Of a DNA stretch of 64,000 bases, positions 38,151 to 50,799 are shown in pieces. Each line of letters begins with the position of its first letter. The first letter of the stretch is position 1. Under the pieces are notes generated by a model. It worked only from the letters and a program-made list of their open reading frames with translations, did no database searches and was not told the origin of the DNA. Position numbers and translations under genes: made by a program. Origin of the DNA: Klebsiella sp. RHBSTW-00484 (GTDB lineage Bacteria > Pseudomonadota > Gammaproteobacteria > Enterobacterales > Enterobacteriaceae); NCBI RefSeq assembly GCF_013705725.1, contig NZ_CP055481.1, positions 4,712,001 to 4,776,000 on the forward strand, given 5' to 3'.

Positions 38151-39542
38151 TCAGTATGGTGCGCAAATCAGCGCACGCTCGGGGCTCAACAGCCACGGAC
38201 GCAGGTATCCCACGGTATTGGAAAATGGCAGCACTTCTTCAGGAAGCAAGATACCCAATTGCTCGCGAATATACTTCCAGCGGGCGACCACACGTTGCCA
38301 AAGCCCGGGGTAGTTCTGCGCCAGCGCCTGACGCAGAGCGCTATCAGCGAGCGCCACGGTATCTTCAATGCTTGCGCCACCATAGCCCGCCCGGGAAGGA
38401 ATGATGTCAATTTGCAGTATCATTCCACTCTGTAAGCATGCCGTTGAATTGGGCCCGACAGGAGAGCACAGCCACTCTTCATCAGCAACCAGGTGTCCGG
38501 GGTTCAAATGCCAGTGATACTCCGCCTTCGGCAACACTTGCTCGATTAGCGCATACATATCACCACCGCACATGCCGATACGCAGATTTTCCAGCCAGGT
38601 AACCACCGCATTAAAATAGGGCTTCGCCACTACCTCGAGATAATCCGCTACTTCGGGCGCAAGTTCGCTCTCATCCGCCACCACATAGGCAGCACGGCTG
38701 CTTAGCCCGCCTTTGAAGCTGGTGGTCAGCGAGAATTTATCCCCATGCTGAATAACCTTTTCACCGGGATAAAGATTCGCGTGAGCAAAGCGATCGCCGG
38801 TCGCAGCAATCATCACCACGTTATTGGGTTGGCCTTCCGCCGCCAGCAGCGCACCAATTTGCTTTTCCGTTTTACCCGGAGCAATGGCATTAAGGGCAGT
38901 CATAATAGCCGTGGAGGCCAGATTGGCGCCATACTCATAGTGCGCCAGCTCATTGGCATTATTGGTGATTCTCGCCCCGCTTGCCGGGTTGATAAAAATG
39001 CCGGTGGCATTGGTTAATTTCGCCTGCGGCCCGGCAGCCTGGCGAATGGCGTCAACGATAAAAGCCGGCAAGTCAAACATCTGCGAACGGTCATCTGCTA
39101 CACCCGTGAATAATTTCCAACCGGCCAGCCCTATCCTCTTTTCCGCTATCACTCCCGCATCCTGCAGCAACTGCGTCAGCGTTTTCGTGGTTTCCATCGG
39201 CTGATTGGGCAACGAAAACCACGGGGCGTGGATGACCCGATTATCCAGACGGGCATAGCCTGCCAGCTTGAGGTTCTCATTACCCAACACCAGCACCGCC
39301 TCACCGTCCTGATGCAGCACCAGCAGCGCCTCTTCAAAGCGGGGAATAAACCCAGTCAGATACTCGAAATTGCCGCCATGCTCTTTATCGGCATAAACGA
39401 TAAGCGTATCTAACGCCTGCTGACGCATATTCGCCAGCACCTTAGCTCTGCGGTGACGCAAAGTCTCATCGTTGAGAGTAACGGAAGGCACATCGTGCCA
39501 GAGGGTAGGTTGAGCAACGGGGGAAAGAGTTACGACAGCCAT
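38151..39542 (-). CDS. M24 (creatinase/aminopeptidase-fold) family protein
   Basis: The product has 463 residues with an N-terminal creatinase-like domain (about 30-170) and a C-terminal pita-bread domain. Some ligands are visible: His in NPGHLVADEEW and Glu in ASIEDTVAL. The two Asp expected before them (usually DxG...D) are missing in the matching segment SLTTSFKGGLSSRAAYVV, and the first Glu is Asp in LQIDIIPS. It may therefore not be a metal-dependent Xaa-Pro peptidase; creatinase shares the fold without metal. The ATG at 39542 has GGAG 7 bases upstream and is preferred to a TTG two codons earlier. Confidence 0.8.
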   Translation of the reverse strand: MAVVTLSPVAQPTLWHDVPSVTLNDETLRHRRAKVLANMRQQALDTLIVYADKEHGGNFEYLTGFIPRFEEALLVLHQDGEAVLVLGNENLKLAGYARLDNRVIHAPWFSLPNQPMETTKTLTQLLQDAGVIAEKRIGLAGWKLFTGVADDRSQMFDLPAFIVDAIRQAAGPQAKLTNATGIFINPASGARITNNANELAHYEYGANLASTAIMTALNAIAPGKTEKQIGALLAAEGQPNNVVMIAATGDRFAHANLYPGEKVIQHGDKFSLTTSFKGGLSSRAAYVVADESELAPEVADYLEVVAKPYFNAVVTWLENLRIGMCGGDMYALIEQVLPKAEYHWHLNPGHLVADEEWLCSPVGPNSTACLQSGMILQIDIIPSRAGYGGASIEDTVALADSALRQALAQNYPGLWQRVVARWKYIREQLGILLPEEVLPFSNTVGYLRPWLLSPERALICAPY

Positions 39543-39611
39543 TGGCAATTCTCCATGTCATTTCACGCTGATACTGGAGAGTAACCAAAATCCGGCCAAC
39601 TGTAATAAAAA

Positions 39612-39635
39612 AATCCCGGCCTTGCGACCGGGATT
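39612..39635 (-). terminator. Terminator of the sec operon
   Basis: AATCCCGG and CCGGGATT form an 8-bp stem with an 8-base loop. On the - strand seven T follow the stem. It lies 23 bases after the secF stop. Confidence 0.92.
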
Positions 39636-39657
39636 CATTTATCAACGTGCAATTACC

Positions 39658-40629
39658 TTACGGCAGAATTGACGGCTGATCCGCCCCTTCTTTCTCAACT
39701 TTCTGCTGCAGCATGTGCTCGCGCTTCATGCCCAGCTTCAGCGCCAGTGCGGACGCCACGTAGATAGAAGAAGCCGTACCGATGGAGACACCAATCAACA
39801 TGGTCAGCGAGAAGCCTTCCAGAATCGGGCCACCGAAGAGATACAGCATCAGGATAACCATCAAGGTAGTCCCGGATGTGATCAAGGTACGGTGCAACGT
39901 CTGCGTCAACGACACGTTGAAGATTTCGTACGGCGTACCGCGGCGAATCTTACGGAAGTTTTCACGAATACGGTCAGATACCACGATGCTGTCGTTTAGC
40001 GAGTAACCGATGACCGACATCAACGATGCCACGATGGTCAGGTCAATCTCGATATGCAACAGCGACAGCACGCCCATGGTAATCACCACGTCGTGCGCCA
40101 GTGCGATAACCACCCCCGCCGCCAGACGCCATTCAAAGCGGATACCGACGTAGATCAGGATACACACCAGCGCCGCTATCAGCGCCAGCGCACCGGTCTG
40201 AGCAAGATCGGCCCCGACGCTTGGCCCGACGAATTCAATTCGTTTGACCGTCGCGCTCTGGCTGGTTGATTCGTTAATCACGTTAACGACCTTGCTACCC
40301 AGTTCCTGACTGCCGTTGGCGTCGTGCACCGGCGGCATACGTACCATGATGTCGCGGCTGCTACCAAAGTTCTGCAACTGCGGCTCTTCAAAACCCGCCG
40401 TTTGCAGCGATACACGTACCTGGTCCATATCGACAGGTTTTTCCAGGGTAATCTCAATCACCGTACCGCCGGTGAAATCCAGGCCCCAGTTAAACCCGCG
40501 CACGCCAATAATGGCGATGGACAAAATCAGCAGAAAACCTGAAATGCCAAAGGCCCAGTAGTCCCAGCGCATAAAGTCCCAGACTTTACGGCCGTGGTTC
40601 AATTGTTCAACAGTATATTCCTGTGCCAC
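39658..40629 (-). CDS. secF: Protein translocase subunit SecF
   Basis: The product has 323 residues, as in E. coli, with six membrane segments and a large periplasmic loop after the first. Conserved [12 protein letters not shown] and the second half with [15 protein letters not shown] are present. With SecD and YajC it uses the proton gradient to help preprotein release from SecYEG. It ends the tgt-yajC-secD-secF unit. Confidence 0.98.
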   Translation of the reverse strand: MAQEYTVEQLNHGRKVWDFMRWDYWAFGISGFLLILSIAIIGVRGFNWGLDFTGGTVIEITLEKPVDMDQVRVSLQTAGFEEPQLQNFGSSRDIMVRMPPVHDANGSQELGSKVVNVINESTSQSATVKRIEFVGPSVGADLAQTGALALIAALVCILIYVGIRFEWRLAAGVVIALAHDVVITMGVLSLLHIEIDLTIVASLMSVIGYSLNDSIVVSDRIRENFRKIRRGTPYEIFNVSLTQTLHRTLITSGTTLMVILMLYLFGGPILEGFSLTMLIGVSIGTASSIYVASALALKLGMKREHMLQQKVEKEGADQPSILP

Positions 40630-40639
40630 AACGCACTCC

Positions 40640-42487
40640 TCAGATAGACAGCTTTTTAACGCGCTTGCCGCCGTACAGCAGGTTCACGATGGCACGGGTG
40701 CCGACGATAGCGGTAAACATTGAGGTTGCGATACCGATACCGGTTGTGATCGCAAACCCTTTAATGGCACCGGTACCGACCGCGTACAGGATAAGAACTT
40801 TGATTAGCGTCGTAATGTTGGCATCAAAGATGGAGCTGAAAGCACCGGCATAACCTTCATTGATTGCCTGCTGTATAGAGCGCCCATTACTCAACTCTTC
40901 TTTAATACGTTCGTTAATCAGAACGTTCGCATCGACCGCCACCGCAAGGGTTAAGACGATCCCCGCAATACCCGGCATGGTCAGCGTCGCCCCCGGAATC
41001 AAGGACATAATGCCGACAATCAGCACCAGGTTAGCAATCAGCGCCGAGGTCGCAATCAGGCCGAACTTCTTATAGAAGAAGATCATAAACAGGATGGAGA
41101 CCACCAGACCGGCCAGACACGCTTCCAGGCCCTGCTTGATGTTCTGCATACCCAGAGTTGGACCAATGGTACGTTCTTCAACAATCTGAATCGGCGCAAT
41201 CAACGCACCGGCACGCAGCAGCAGAGAGAGCTGACGCGCTTCAGTCGGGTTGCTGATGCCGGTGATACGGAAGCTGTTACCCAGACGAGACTGGATATTG
41301 GCGATGTTAATCACCTCTTCCTCTTTCGCCAGAATCGCACGACCATTGGCATCTTTCTTACCGCTGTCTTTGTACTCCACAAACAGGGTCGCCATCGGCT
41401 TACCGATATTGTCCTTGGTGAAGTTAGACATGATGTTACCACCTGCGCTGTCCAGCGAGATGTTCACCTGCGCCTGATTGTACTCATCCATGCTCGACGT
41501 CGAGTCGGTGATATGGTCACCGGTGAGGATCACACGCTTGAACAGCACAACCGGCTGGCCTTCACGAGTGCTTTTCACTTCAGAGTCGCCCGGTACGCGG
41601 CCAGAGGCAGCGGCAGAGCTATCAACGTTGGTGTTAACCAGACGGAATTCCAGCGTCGCGGTCGCGCCCAGAATTTCTTTCGCACGCGCGGTATCCTGGA
41701 TACCTGGCAGCTCAACCACAATACGGTCAGAACCCTGACGCTGAACCAGAGGTTCGGCTACGCCCAGCTGGTTTACACGGTTACGCAGGATATTGATGTT
41801 CTGCTGAACGGCATATTCGCGGGCTTCTTTCAGGCGGTCGTCAGTCATCACCGCTTTCAGGCCAGTACTGCCCTGAGTGGAGATAACCAGATCGCGATGG
41901 CGAGGGCTAAGATATGAAATAGCCTGGTCGCGCGCCGCGCTGTCGCGGAAAGCGATGCTCAGGCCATAGTTGTCTTCTTTACGCACGGTCGCGTAAGGAA
42001 TGCCTTTATCACGCAGCTCGCCGCGCAGGCTGTCGATATTCTGTTCCTGCAGTTTGCCCAACGCAGTGTCCATGTCGACTTCCATCAGGAAGTGCACGCC
42101 GCCGCGCAGGTCGAGACCCAGCTTCATCGGTTCGGCATACATGGCCGCCAGCCAGCGCGGGGTTGCCGGAGCAAGGTTAAGCGCCACGACGTATTTGTCA
42201 CCCAGCACGCCCATCAGCGCTTCGCGCGCGCGCAGCTGGATATCGGTGGTGTCGAAGCGCGCAAGAATTGCGCCCTCTTCCAGTGCCACAGACTTCGCGG
42301 TAATTTTTTCTTCTTGTAGTGTTTTCTGGACCTGGATCAGCGTTTGCTCACTGGCGGCGACTCCGCGCGCGCCAGTGATTTGAACAGCCGGATCCTCACC
42401 ATACAGGTTGGGAAGCGCATACACTAAGCCGACGACAATAACGACGACCAGCATGACGTACTTCCACAAAGGATAACGGTTTAACAC
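40640..42487 (-). CDS. secD: Protein translocase subunit SecD
   Basis: The product has 615 residues, as in E. coli: one N-terminal membrane segment, a large periplasmic P1 domain ([15 protein letters not shown] near its start) and five C-terminal segments ([16 protein letters not shown]). It forms the RND-type SecDF complex. It lies 10 bases before secF and 27 after yajC. Confidence 0.98.
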   Translation of the reverse strand: MLNRYPLWKYVMLVVVIVVGLVYALPNLYGEDPAVQITGARGVAASEQTLIQVQKTLQEEKITAKSVALEEGAILARFDTTDIQLRAREALMGVLGDKYVVALNLAPATPRWLAAMYAEPMKLGLDLRGGVHFLMEVDMDTALGKLQEQNIDSLRGELRDKGIPYATVRKEDNYGLSIAFRDSAARDQAISYLSPRHRDLVISTQGSTGLKAVMTDDRLKEAREYAVQQNINILRNRVNQLGVAEPLVQRQGSDRIVVELPGIQDTARAKEILGATATLEFRLVNTNVDSSAAASGRVPGDSEVKSTREGQPVVLFKRVILTGDHITDSTSSMDEYNQAQVNISLDSAGGNIMSNFTKDNIGKPMATLFVEYKDSGKKDANGRAILAKEEEVINIANIQSRLGNSFRITGISNPTEARQLSLLLRAGALIAPIQIVEERTIGPTLGMQNIKQGLEACLAGLVVSILFMIFFYKKFGLIATSALIANLVLIVGIMSLIPGATLTMPGIAGIVLTLAVAVDANVLINERIKEELSNGRSIQQAINEGYAGAFSSIFDANITTLIKVLILYAVGTGAIKGFAITTGIGIATSMFTAIVGTRAIVNLLYGGKRVKKLSI

Positions 42488-42514
42488 GGCAGTTCCCTTA
42501 GGGAAAATGGGTAA

Positions 42515-42847
42515 TTACAGCGCCTTCATAGTGCCTTTCGGCAGAACGGCAGCTACGAAGTCACGTTTGATAACCACTTCAGTGGTATCGTTCAGCGCGA
42601 TAGCAATGTATCCGCTTTCAGCGACTTTAGTGACACGCCCGACCAGACCACCGTTCGTCAGCACTTCATCACCTTTGGCGATGGAGCTCATCAGGTTTTT
42701 GTGTTCTTTACTACGTTTCTGCTGTGGACGCAGGATCATGAAGTAAAAAATCAGACCAAACACCACCAGCATCAGAATCAGAGACATCGGGCTGCCCTGC
42801 GCTGCGCCACCGGTTGCTGCTACCGCATCAGAAATAAAAAAGCTCAT
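42515..42847 (-). CDS. yajC: Sec translocase accessory subunit YajC
   Basis: The product has 110 residues, starting MSFFISDAVAATGGAAQGSP, with one membrane segment (about 20-40) followed by FMILRPQQKRSKEHK and a cytosolic SH3-like part. It associates with SecDF and with AcrB. The ATG at 42847 matches E. coli; the longer frame to 42877 adds 10 residues. Confidence 0.97.
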   Translation of the reverse strand: MSFFISDAVAATGGAAQGSPMSLILMLVVFGLIFYFMILRPQQKRSKEHKNLMSSIAKGDEVLTNGGLVGRVTKVAESGYIAIALNDTTEVVIKRDFVAAVLPKGTMKAL

Positions 42848-42869
42848 TGAAATTCCCTCATTATTAAAA

Positions 42870-45121
<2,252 letters not shown>

Positions 45122-45212
45122 GACGGTAACTCAGACTTAATAAAGAGGCGGGTAGTCTAGTGCCGGGGCGTTCTCCCTGCAACCGTTACCACCTCAGGAC
45201 AAAGATTAAACG

Positions 45213-45794
45213 ATGAATTTTCTTGCACACCTGCACTTAGCCCATCTCGCCGACAGTTCGCTACCCGGCAACCTGCTTGCCGACTTTGTTCGCGGCAATC
45301 CGCAACAGGATTACCCCGCCGATATCGTTGACGGCATTTTTATGCATCGGCGTATCGATGTGATGACCGACAACCTGGCAGAAGTGAAAGAAGCCCGCGA
45401 GTGGTTCCGCCCGCAGACCCGCCGCGTCGCGCCGATTACTCTCGACGTAATGTGGGATCACTTCTTGTCGCACCACTGGGAACGCATTTCTCCTGAGATG
45501 CCGCTGACCGAGTTCGTTCGCTACGCGCATACTCAGGTAGCGCAGATCCTGCCCGATTCTCCGCCGCGCTTTGTTAATCTCAACGAGTATCTCTGGTCGG
45601 AGCGCTGGCTTGAGCGCTATAAAGATATGGATTTTATCCAGAACGTACTCAACGGTATGGCCAGCCGTCGCCCGCGTCTTGATGCTCTGCGCGACTCCTG
45701 GCAAGATCTGGATACGCATTATGATCAGCTTGAGCAGCAGTTCTGGCGCTTCTATCCGCAGATGATGGCCCAGGCAAAAAAACACGAGCTATAA
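45213..45794 (+). CDS. acpH: Acyl carrier protein phosphodiesterase
   Basis: The product has 193 residues, as in E. coli AcpH (yajB), starting [20 protein letters not shown], with metal-binding Asp and His residues of the HD-like family ([18 protein letters not shown]). It removes the phosphopantetheine arm from ACP. It belongs to the core genome and is not linked to the carrier protein in the island, although it could act on it. It is divergent from queA. Confidence 0.95.
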   Translation: MNFLAHLHLAHLADSSLPGNLLADFVRGNPQQDYPADIVDGIFMHRRIDVMTDNLAEVKEAREWFRPQTRRVAPITLDVMWDHFLSHHWERISPEMPLTEFVRYAHTQVAQILPDSPPRFVNLNEYLWSERWLERYKDMDFIQNVLNGMASRRPRLDALRDSWQDLDTHYDQLEQQFWRFYPQMMAQAKKHEL

Positions 45795-45851
45795 ATGATT
45801 GCGCTTTTTCTGGAAAAGACTATTCTGAAAAGCGCATTTAAATAATGATTG

Positions 45852-45917
45852 ATAGACAATACCTATCTCATCGATTGTCAGCTTACCATTGAGTTCATTC
45901 GCCCCTCTCCCTATACT
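45852..45917 (+). promoter_or_regulatory. Peroxiredoxin promoter with OxyR-like site
   Basis: A -35 box TTGAGT (45889-45894) and a -10 box TATACT (45912-45917) are 17 bases apart. Directly upstream, ATAGACAATACCTAT (45852-45866) fits the OxyR half-site pattern ATAG-N7-CTAT, and a weaker second half (45874-45888) follows after 7 bases. OxyR normally binds such tandem sites next to the -35 box. This fits a peroxide-induced peroxidase. The site is read by eye. Confidence 0.55.
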
Positions 45918-45964
45918 TGCCCGCGTTGCGTTCCAATTAACCTTAGTATTAACAGGAGAATCAT

Positions 45965-46564
45965 ATGGTTCTGGTTACTCGTCAGGCTCCGGATTTTACC
46001 GCGGCAGCAGTATTAGGTAACGGCGAAATCGTTGAGAAATTCAATTTCAAACAGCACACCAACGGTAAAGCTACCGTCCTGTTCTTCTGGCCGATGGACT
46101 TCACCTTCGTTTGCCCGTCTGAACTGATCGCTTTTGATAAGCGTTATGAAGAATTCCAGAAACGCGGCGTAGAAGTGGTTGGCGTTTCTTTCGACTCCGA
46201 GTTCGTGCACAACGCATGGCGTAACACCCCGGTCGACCAGGGTGGTATCGGTCCGGTTAAATACGCGATGGTTGCTGACATCAAACGCGAAATCCAGAAA
46301 GCGTACGGTATCGAGCATCCGGACGGCGTTGCCCTGCGCGGCTCTTTCCTGATCGACGCTAACGGCGTTGTTCGCCACCAGGTGGTTAACGACCTGCCGC
46401 TGGGCCGTAACATCGACGAAATGCTGCGCATGGTTGACGCGCTGCAGTTCCACGAAGAGCACGGCGAAGTTTGCCCGGCACAGTGGGAAAAAGGAAAAGA
46501 AGGTATGGCCGCTTCTCCGGAAGGCGTTGCTAAATACCTGACCGAGAACGTTTCCAGCCTGTAA
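45965..46564 (+). CDS. 2-Cys peroxiredoxin (AhpC/TSA family)
   Basis: The product has 199 residues. The peroxidatic Cys50 lies in DFTFVCPSEL, and the resolving Cys170 in GEVCPAQW. It is a typical 2-Cys peroxiredoxin of the Prx1/AhpC class that reduces hydrogen and alkyl peroxides. No AhpF gene lies beside it, so thioredoxin or a distant reductase should recycle it. AGGAG precedes the ATG. It is absent at this place in E. coli. Confidence 0.93.
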   Translation: MVLVTRQAPDFTAAAVLGNGEIVEKFNFKQHTNGKATVLFFWPMDFTFVCPSELIAFDKRYEEFQKRGVEVVGVSFDSEFVHNAWRNTPVDQGGIGPVKYAMVADIKREIQKAYGIEHPDGVALRGSFLIDANGVVRHQVVNDLPLGRNIDEMLRMVDALQFHEEHGEVCPAQWEKGKEGMAASPEGVAKYLTENVSSL

Positions 46565-46580
46565 TCGGCAGACGTTTCAG

Positions 46581-46609
46581 AAAAAGGCTCGCAGATGCGG
46601 GCCTTTTTT
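46581..46609 (+). terminator. Terminator after the peroxiredoxin gene
   Basis: AAAAAGGCTCGC and GCGGGCCTTTTT form a stem around an AGAT loop with a T run after it, 17 bases beyond the stop. The A/T ends may also serve the convergent DUF3999 gene. Confidence 0.9.
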
Positions 46610-46613
46610 GTTT

Positions 46614-48008
46614 TTATACCGGGCCGCCTTTTCTCACTTCGCGCCAGATCCGCCATGCCATCAGCGCCAGAACGACGACGCCTAATATCAGCGCTCCCCA
46701 TACCAGTAGCGTTTTCCAGTTGCTTTGCTGTTCTGCAGCCGAAGTTGCCGTCAATCGCGCCTCGCCACCCAACGCGACGCTTTCTTGCGCCACGGCCAGC
46801 GGCAGGTCATTCACGGTCTGCGTTTTTTGCAGCGACGCCGGGATCAGCATATCCAGCCCGACATCTGCCTTTTGCGCCGCCCGGTTTCCCCAGGCCAGCA
46901 TATAAGGCCCTTTCCCCTGCGGATTAAATACCAATTGATAACTGTCGCGTGAGCCGCTCAGCGCAGGCAGCGACGCCGGTAATCTGGCATTAATCGTCGT
47001 CATCCGAACCGCGTCAACCAGTTGGCCTGAAAGATGAATATCCTCCGAACGCTTCCCGTCCAGTTGATACAGCACGGTTTTCGTCAGCGGTTGCCAGGGC
47101 TCTTTTTCGCCACTGCGCCAGGATAGCTCCACCGGCAAAACGCCTTCACTTTCCAGGGATATTCTGAGCGAAGTCAGCGGCTGAGGCTGAGTCCAGCGCC
47201 AAACGGCTTCCTCATCCGAAATCTTTTTCACCTGAGCATCAAGCTCAATACGTGTAGATTCAGGTTCTCTGCGCTCGGCCAGTGCGGTCACGCTATTTAA
47301 CACTAGCGCCTTACTTTGCGAATCGAGGATCACCAGCAGATAACGATTACCTTGTGTGAAGAGCGTCAGGTTGGCGCTAATCGTGTCCATTTTCAAACGA
47401 TCGTTATCACGCGCCAGATCCATCAGTGGAGCATCCTCCTGTATCGGACGCCAATGCTTCAGGTCACGACTGGAATAAACCGACGCTTTCCCCTGCCAGC
47501 TGTCCGCCAGCGAATTCCAGTTCAGCCGCAGTTGAGACAGTGCAAAAGCGTCCGTTTTATCCTCCGGCAAAGTCAGTAAATAGCTCTGCCCGAGCGCCTT
47601 AACATCGTCACTTTCCAGACGAATTTCGATCCCCGTTGTTGAACGCAAAACCAACGAGTCTACACCGCGACGTCCCTCTTCCCGTGGTGGAACCAGCGAC
47701 ATTTCCAGAGGGAAGAGTCGTAGCGTCATCGTCTCGGGCGTCACTGGCTGGGCCTTCTGCACTTGCAGAGCAAACGGCACCGTATCACCCAGATGATTAA
47801 AGACCCGCACATCGCGCAAATCAGGCCATGCTGTGCTCTGATACACCGTTTGAGGAAGCATAATTCGATACCAAGGCGATGCAACTGCGGTTTCCAGCAT
47901 CATTCCCTGCATGTAGTCCTTAGGCGCTTCTCGCGCTTCATCACTACTCGCCGCAGCGCCCGTCACGCCCAGCAGCACGCTGCATAACGCACCTTTCATC
48001 CATTTCAT
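46614..48008 (-). CDS. DUF3999 family envelope protein
   Basis: The product has 464 residues with a signal peptide (MKWMKGALCSVLLGVTGAAA), a long beta-rich periplasmic part and one C-terminal membrane segment (about 435-455: LLVWGALILGVVVLALMAW) followed by a short basic tail. It fits DUF3999, of unknown function, usually encoded with DUF2339. The ATG overlaps the stop of the DUF2339 gene (ATGA at 48005-48008), so the two are coupled. Confidence 0.85.
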   Translation of the reverse strand: MKWMKGALCSVLLGVTGAAASSDEAREAPKDYMQGMMLETAVASPWYRIMLPQTVYQSTAWPDLRDVRVFNHLGDTVPFALQVQKAQPVTPETMTLRLFPLEMSLVPPREEGRRGVDSLVLRSTTGIEIRLESDDVKALGQSYLLTLPEDKTDAFALSQLRLNWNSLADSWQGKASVYSSRDLKHWRPIQEDAPLMDLARDNDRLKMDTISANLTLFTQGNRYLLVILDSQSKALVLNSVTALAERREPESTRIELDAQVKKISDEEAVWRWTQPQPLTSLRISLESEGVLPVELSWRSGEKEPWQPLTKTVLYQLDGKRSEDIHLSGQLVDAVRMTTINARLPASLPALSGSRDSYQLVFNPQGKGPYMLAWGNRAAQKADVGLDMLIPASLQKTQTVNDLPLAVAQESVALGGEARLTATSAAEQQSNWKTLLVWGALILGVVVLALMAWRIWREVRKGGPV

Positions 48009-50662
48009 TTTTCTTCTCCTGCTTTGGGCGGTAACGGTGAAAAATACCCGACGATCAACACCAAAATAGCCACACCGATGAAGGCTACCGCGCGCGCCAA
48101 TCCGCCGCCTCGCGCGCTATCTACCAACATGAGTTTCACAATGACAACCCCTAATAACACCGCTCCGCATAGCCATTCGCGGCGTGAAAACCGCCGCGTC
48201 GCACGCAACATTACCGCCAACGCCACCAGCGTCCAGACCAGCGCAAAAGTGGTCTGAACCAGGCGCGAATGCCACAGAGCCTCTATACTCCAGGCCACCT
48301 CGCCGTACCAGGCCAGAGCGCGCAACAGCACGCCATTCAGCCACCAGAAGCTGAGCGCCAGCAGCGCAATAACAGGCCAGGGGCGACATACCGATAACTG
48401 CACCGGGAAATAACGCAGCGAAACGCGATAAAATATCGCCAGCCCAAGTAGCGCGAAAGCTGCGCCCTCTTCCAGTGGGTTAATAAACGGCAAATAAGTC
48501 TGGCCATAGACCACGCCATCGTGCAAATTTGCCAGCGTTAACAAGCACGCCAGCAACACAGCCACAGGAATCATCGCCTGAGAAGCATACAGCGCAGGCC
48601 ACACGCGGAACGGCCAGATTTGCCGGTGAACCGCTTCAGAGACGAGGAAGATAAGACCCCCTCCTGCCGCCATCATTAAACCGCCCGCCCAGGCCGACAT
48701 GCCCCACGGCAAATCCTGCGTAAACCAAAACAACTCCATTGCCAGCGCCAGCAAAATCATCCAGAACAACGACAGGTGGGTAAGCATACTGATGCGCGGC
48801 GGTAGTGAACCTCCATCACGCCAGAGCAAGGCCGCCGCCGCCGGTAACGCAATACACCAGGCCAGGTTTTGCCAGCCAGCAGAGAAAATCTGTTGTTGGG
48901 ATATCTGGTAACACAGCACTATCATCATCATTGGCCACAGCAACCATTTGCTCGCATCCAGCTCTCGCCAGGCTAAACGAGCCGCAACCGTACGCCAGCA
49001 CCACGCCGACGCCGCTAATGTCGCCAGTACGCCAAATACAATCTGCGAGTCTTTATTCAACGCCAGCTGCGATGCGCCGATAAGCGCCACCATCCAGAAC
49101 AGTAGTCCGCCCGTGAGCAATGCCCAACTGCCTTGCGCATGAAGATTTCGCCACAGCCATGCGGCAACCAGCCAGCTAAGACTGAGTACCGCGAAGATCA
49201 GCATCAATGAAAGCGGCGTCGTCCCATTCGCCTGCGCCCAGAGCGCACTACCGACCGCAAGGACAAGTAGCGCGGTACCGCTGTAGCTCATGCGTCGCTG
49301 CTGCTGTTGTACGCCCAGCCAGAGGATGCCAAGCCCTTCCAGCGACCAGGCCATTGCCGTCCAGCGCGCTGAAAGCGCAAGTGGGATGGCAAGCGTGGTA
49401 AATGCGCCACCGAGCGCCAGTGCAGCCAGCACCAACGGTCTGCCCAAAGAAGGGTAGCGACGCAATGCCAGCCAGGCTAAGGTCAGATAAAAACCACCGT
49501 AGCCCAACGCACTCAGCGCCGGGCCATATTCCATATGCCGGGTAATGGCGTACTGCATACCAAAACCAACCAACAGCGGCGCAAACAGCAGCACGCCGTC
49601 AATAATCTGCTTACCTTTCTCCTGCGCGCGCAGCGACAACGCCACGCTCAACACGCCAAAAATAATGGTGTTGGCGATCAGGAACAGCTGGCAGCTCAGG
49701 TAATAATCCGGACGATACCCATCCAGTCCCCAAAGACCGCCGACGCCAAAGGTAAATAACAGACCCAGCAGGTTAAGCTCCCGCCAGTGCTGCCAGATAC
49801 TGATGGCGAGTATGCCAATCGACAACAGAAGATAGAATGAAAACAGCGCCACATGACTACCACCGCCGGTGGAAAGCAGCAGCGGTGCCAAATAACCACC
49901 GAGGCTCGCCAGCATTGCCAGGCTGAGCGCTTTTTGCAAAATCGCCAGTCCTACGCTCGCCGCACAAATCACGACAAGCAGCGCAAACGCCAGCGTCATC
50001 GGTAACATCTGCCACAAGCGAAATGCGCCAAAAACGGTGAGATAGAGCACACCCGTTGCTCCGCCCTGCAAAATCAGAGCATAGACCGGCTGCTTATGCC
50101 GCAATCGCCACCCCACCGCCAGCAGGCCAATCGCAAACAGTGCCGCAGTCGCCAAACGCAACTCCAGCGGAAACAGCGCATGCTCAACGGTATAGCGCAG
50201 CAGGAACGACAGACCAAGGAACAGAAGCAGAATGCCGAGTTTCGCCATCGGGTTACCCTGCATAAACCAGCGCACCAACGTTGAAACCATACCGCCAAAA
50301 GCAGAAGGCTGTTCGACCGTTGGGGAAGAAACTTTTTTCTCCACGGTCTCTGGTTTTGCCTGTGAACTCCACGGGTCGACGGATTCAGACTCCGCCTCAA
50401 TGGCAGGCTCTGGTTGAGCAACATTGACAACAGGCGTAATGGGAGGTGCTACGGACGCAGGGGGGATAACAGGTTCCGGTATGCTCTGCGTAGCGGGTAT
50501 TTCCGCAACGCCACGCTCTTCAAGTTCCTCAACCCGACGACGTAACGTTGTCAATTCAAAACGCAGCGCTGCACTGCGATTAAGCGCGACAATCGCAAGG
50601 ACAGGGGCGACCACCAGCGCGAAAAATAACACTATGCCGCCAAGGATTAGCAACTCATCCAT
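48005..50662 (-). CDS. DUF2339 polytopic membrane protein
   Basis: The product has 885 residues. It starts with one membrane segment (MDELLILGGIVLFFALVVAP), a short coiled-coil (about 30-50: LRFELTTLRRRVEELEERG), a Pro/Glu-rich linker (about 55-125), and then some 25 membrane segments to the end. This is the DUF2339 layout; the function is unknown. It may form an envelope complex with the DUF3999 protein. The start at 50662 has GGAAGAAAC upstream, against 50689. Confidence 0.88.
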   Translation of the reverse strand: MDELLILGGIVLFFALVVAPVLAIVALNRSAALRFELTTLRRRVEELEERGVAEIPATQSIPEPVIPPASVAPPITPVVNVAQPEPAIEAESESVDPWSSQAKPETVEKKVSSPTVEQPSAFGGMVSTLVRWFMQGNPMAKLGILLLFLGLSFLLRYTVEHALFPLELRLATAALFAIGLLAVGWRLRHKQPVYALILQGGATGVLYLTVFGAFRLWQMLPMTLAFALLVVICAASVGLAILQKALSLAMLASLGGYLAPLLLSTGGGSHVALFSFYLLLSIGILAISIWQHWRELNLLGLLFTFGVGGLWGLDGYRPDYYLSCQLFLIANTIIFGVLSVALSLRAQEKGKQIIDGVLLFAPLLVGFGMQYAITRHMEYGPALSALGYGGFYLTLAWLALRRYPSLGRPLVLAALALGGAFTTLAIPLALSARWTAMAWSLEGLGILWLGVQQQQRRMSYSGTALLVLAVGSALWAQANGTTPLSLMLIFAVLSLSWLVAAWLWRNLHAQGSWALLTGGLLFWMVALIGASQLALNKDSQIVFGVLATLAASAWCWRTVAARLAWRELDASKWLLWPMMMIVLCYQISQQQIFSAGWQNLAWCIALPAAAALLWRDGGSLPPRISMLTHLSLFWMILLALAMELFWFTQDLPWGMSAWAGGLMMAAGGGLIFLVSEAVHRQIWPFRVWPALYASQAMIPVAVLLACLLTLANLHDGVVYGQTYLPFINPLEEGAAFALLGLAIFYRVSLRYFPVQLSVCRPWPVIALLALSFWWLNGVLLRALAWYGEVAWSIEALWHSRLVQTTFALVWTLVALAVMLRATRRFSRREWLCGAVLLGVVIVKLMLVDSARGGGLARAVAFIGVAILVLIVGYFSPLPPKAGEEK

Positions 50663-50799
50663 GTTTCTTCCTTCACTATATAAGGGCAATCAGGCTAGCT
50701 TGACACAAATTATTGCATTTGTGTTATCCCGTAGCGAAGTGAACCGCTTTTCAGAAAAGATAATCAGCCCTTACGCGGGGTAAGGGCTGCGATCAAAAA

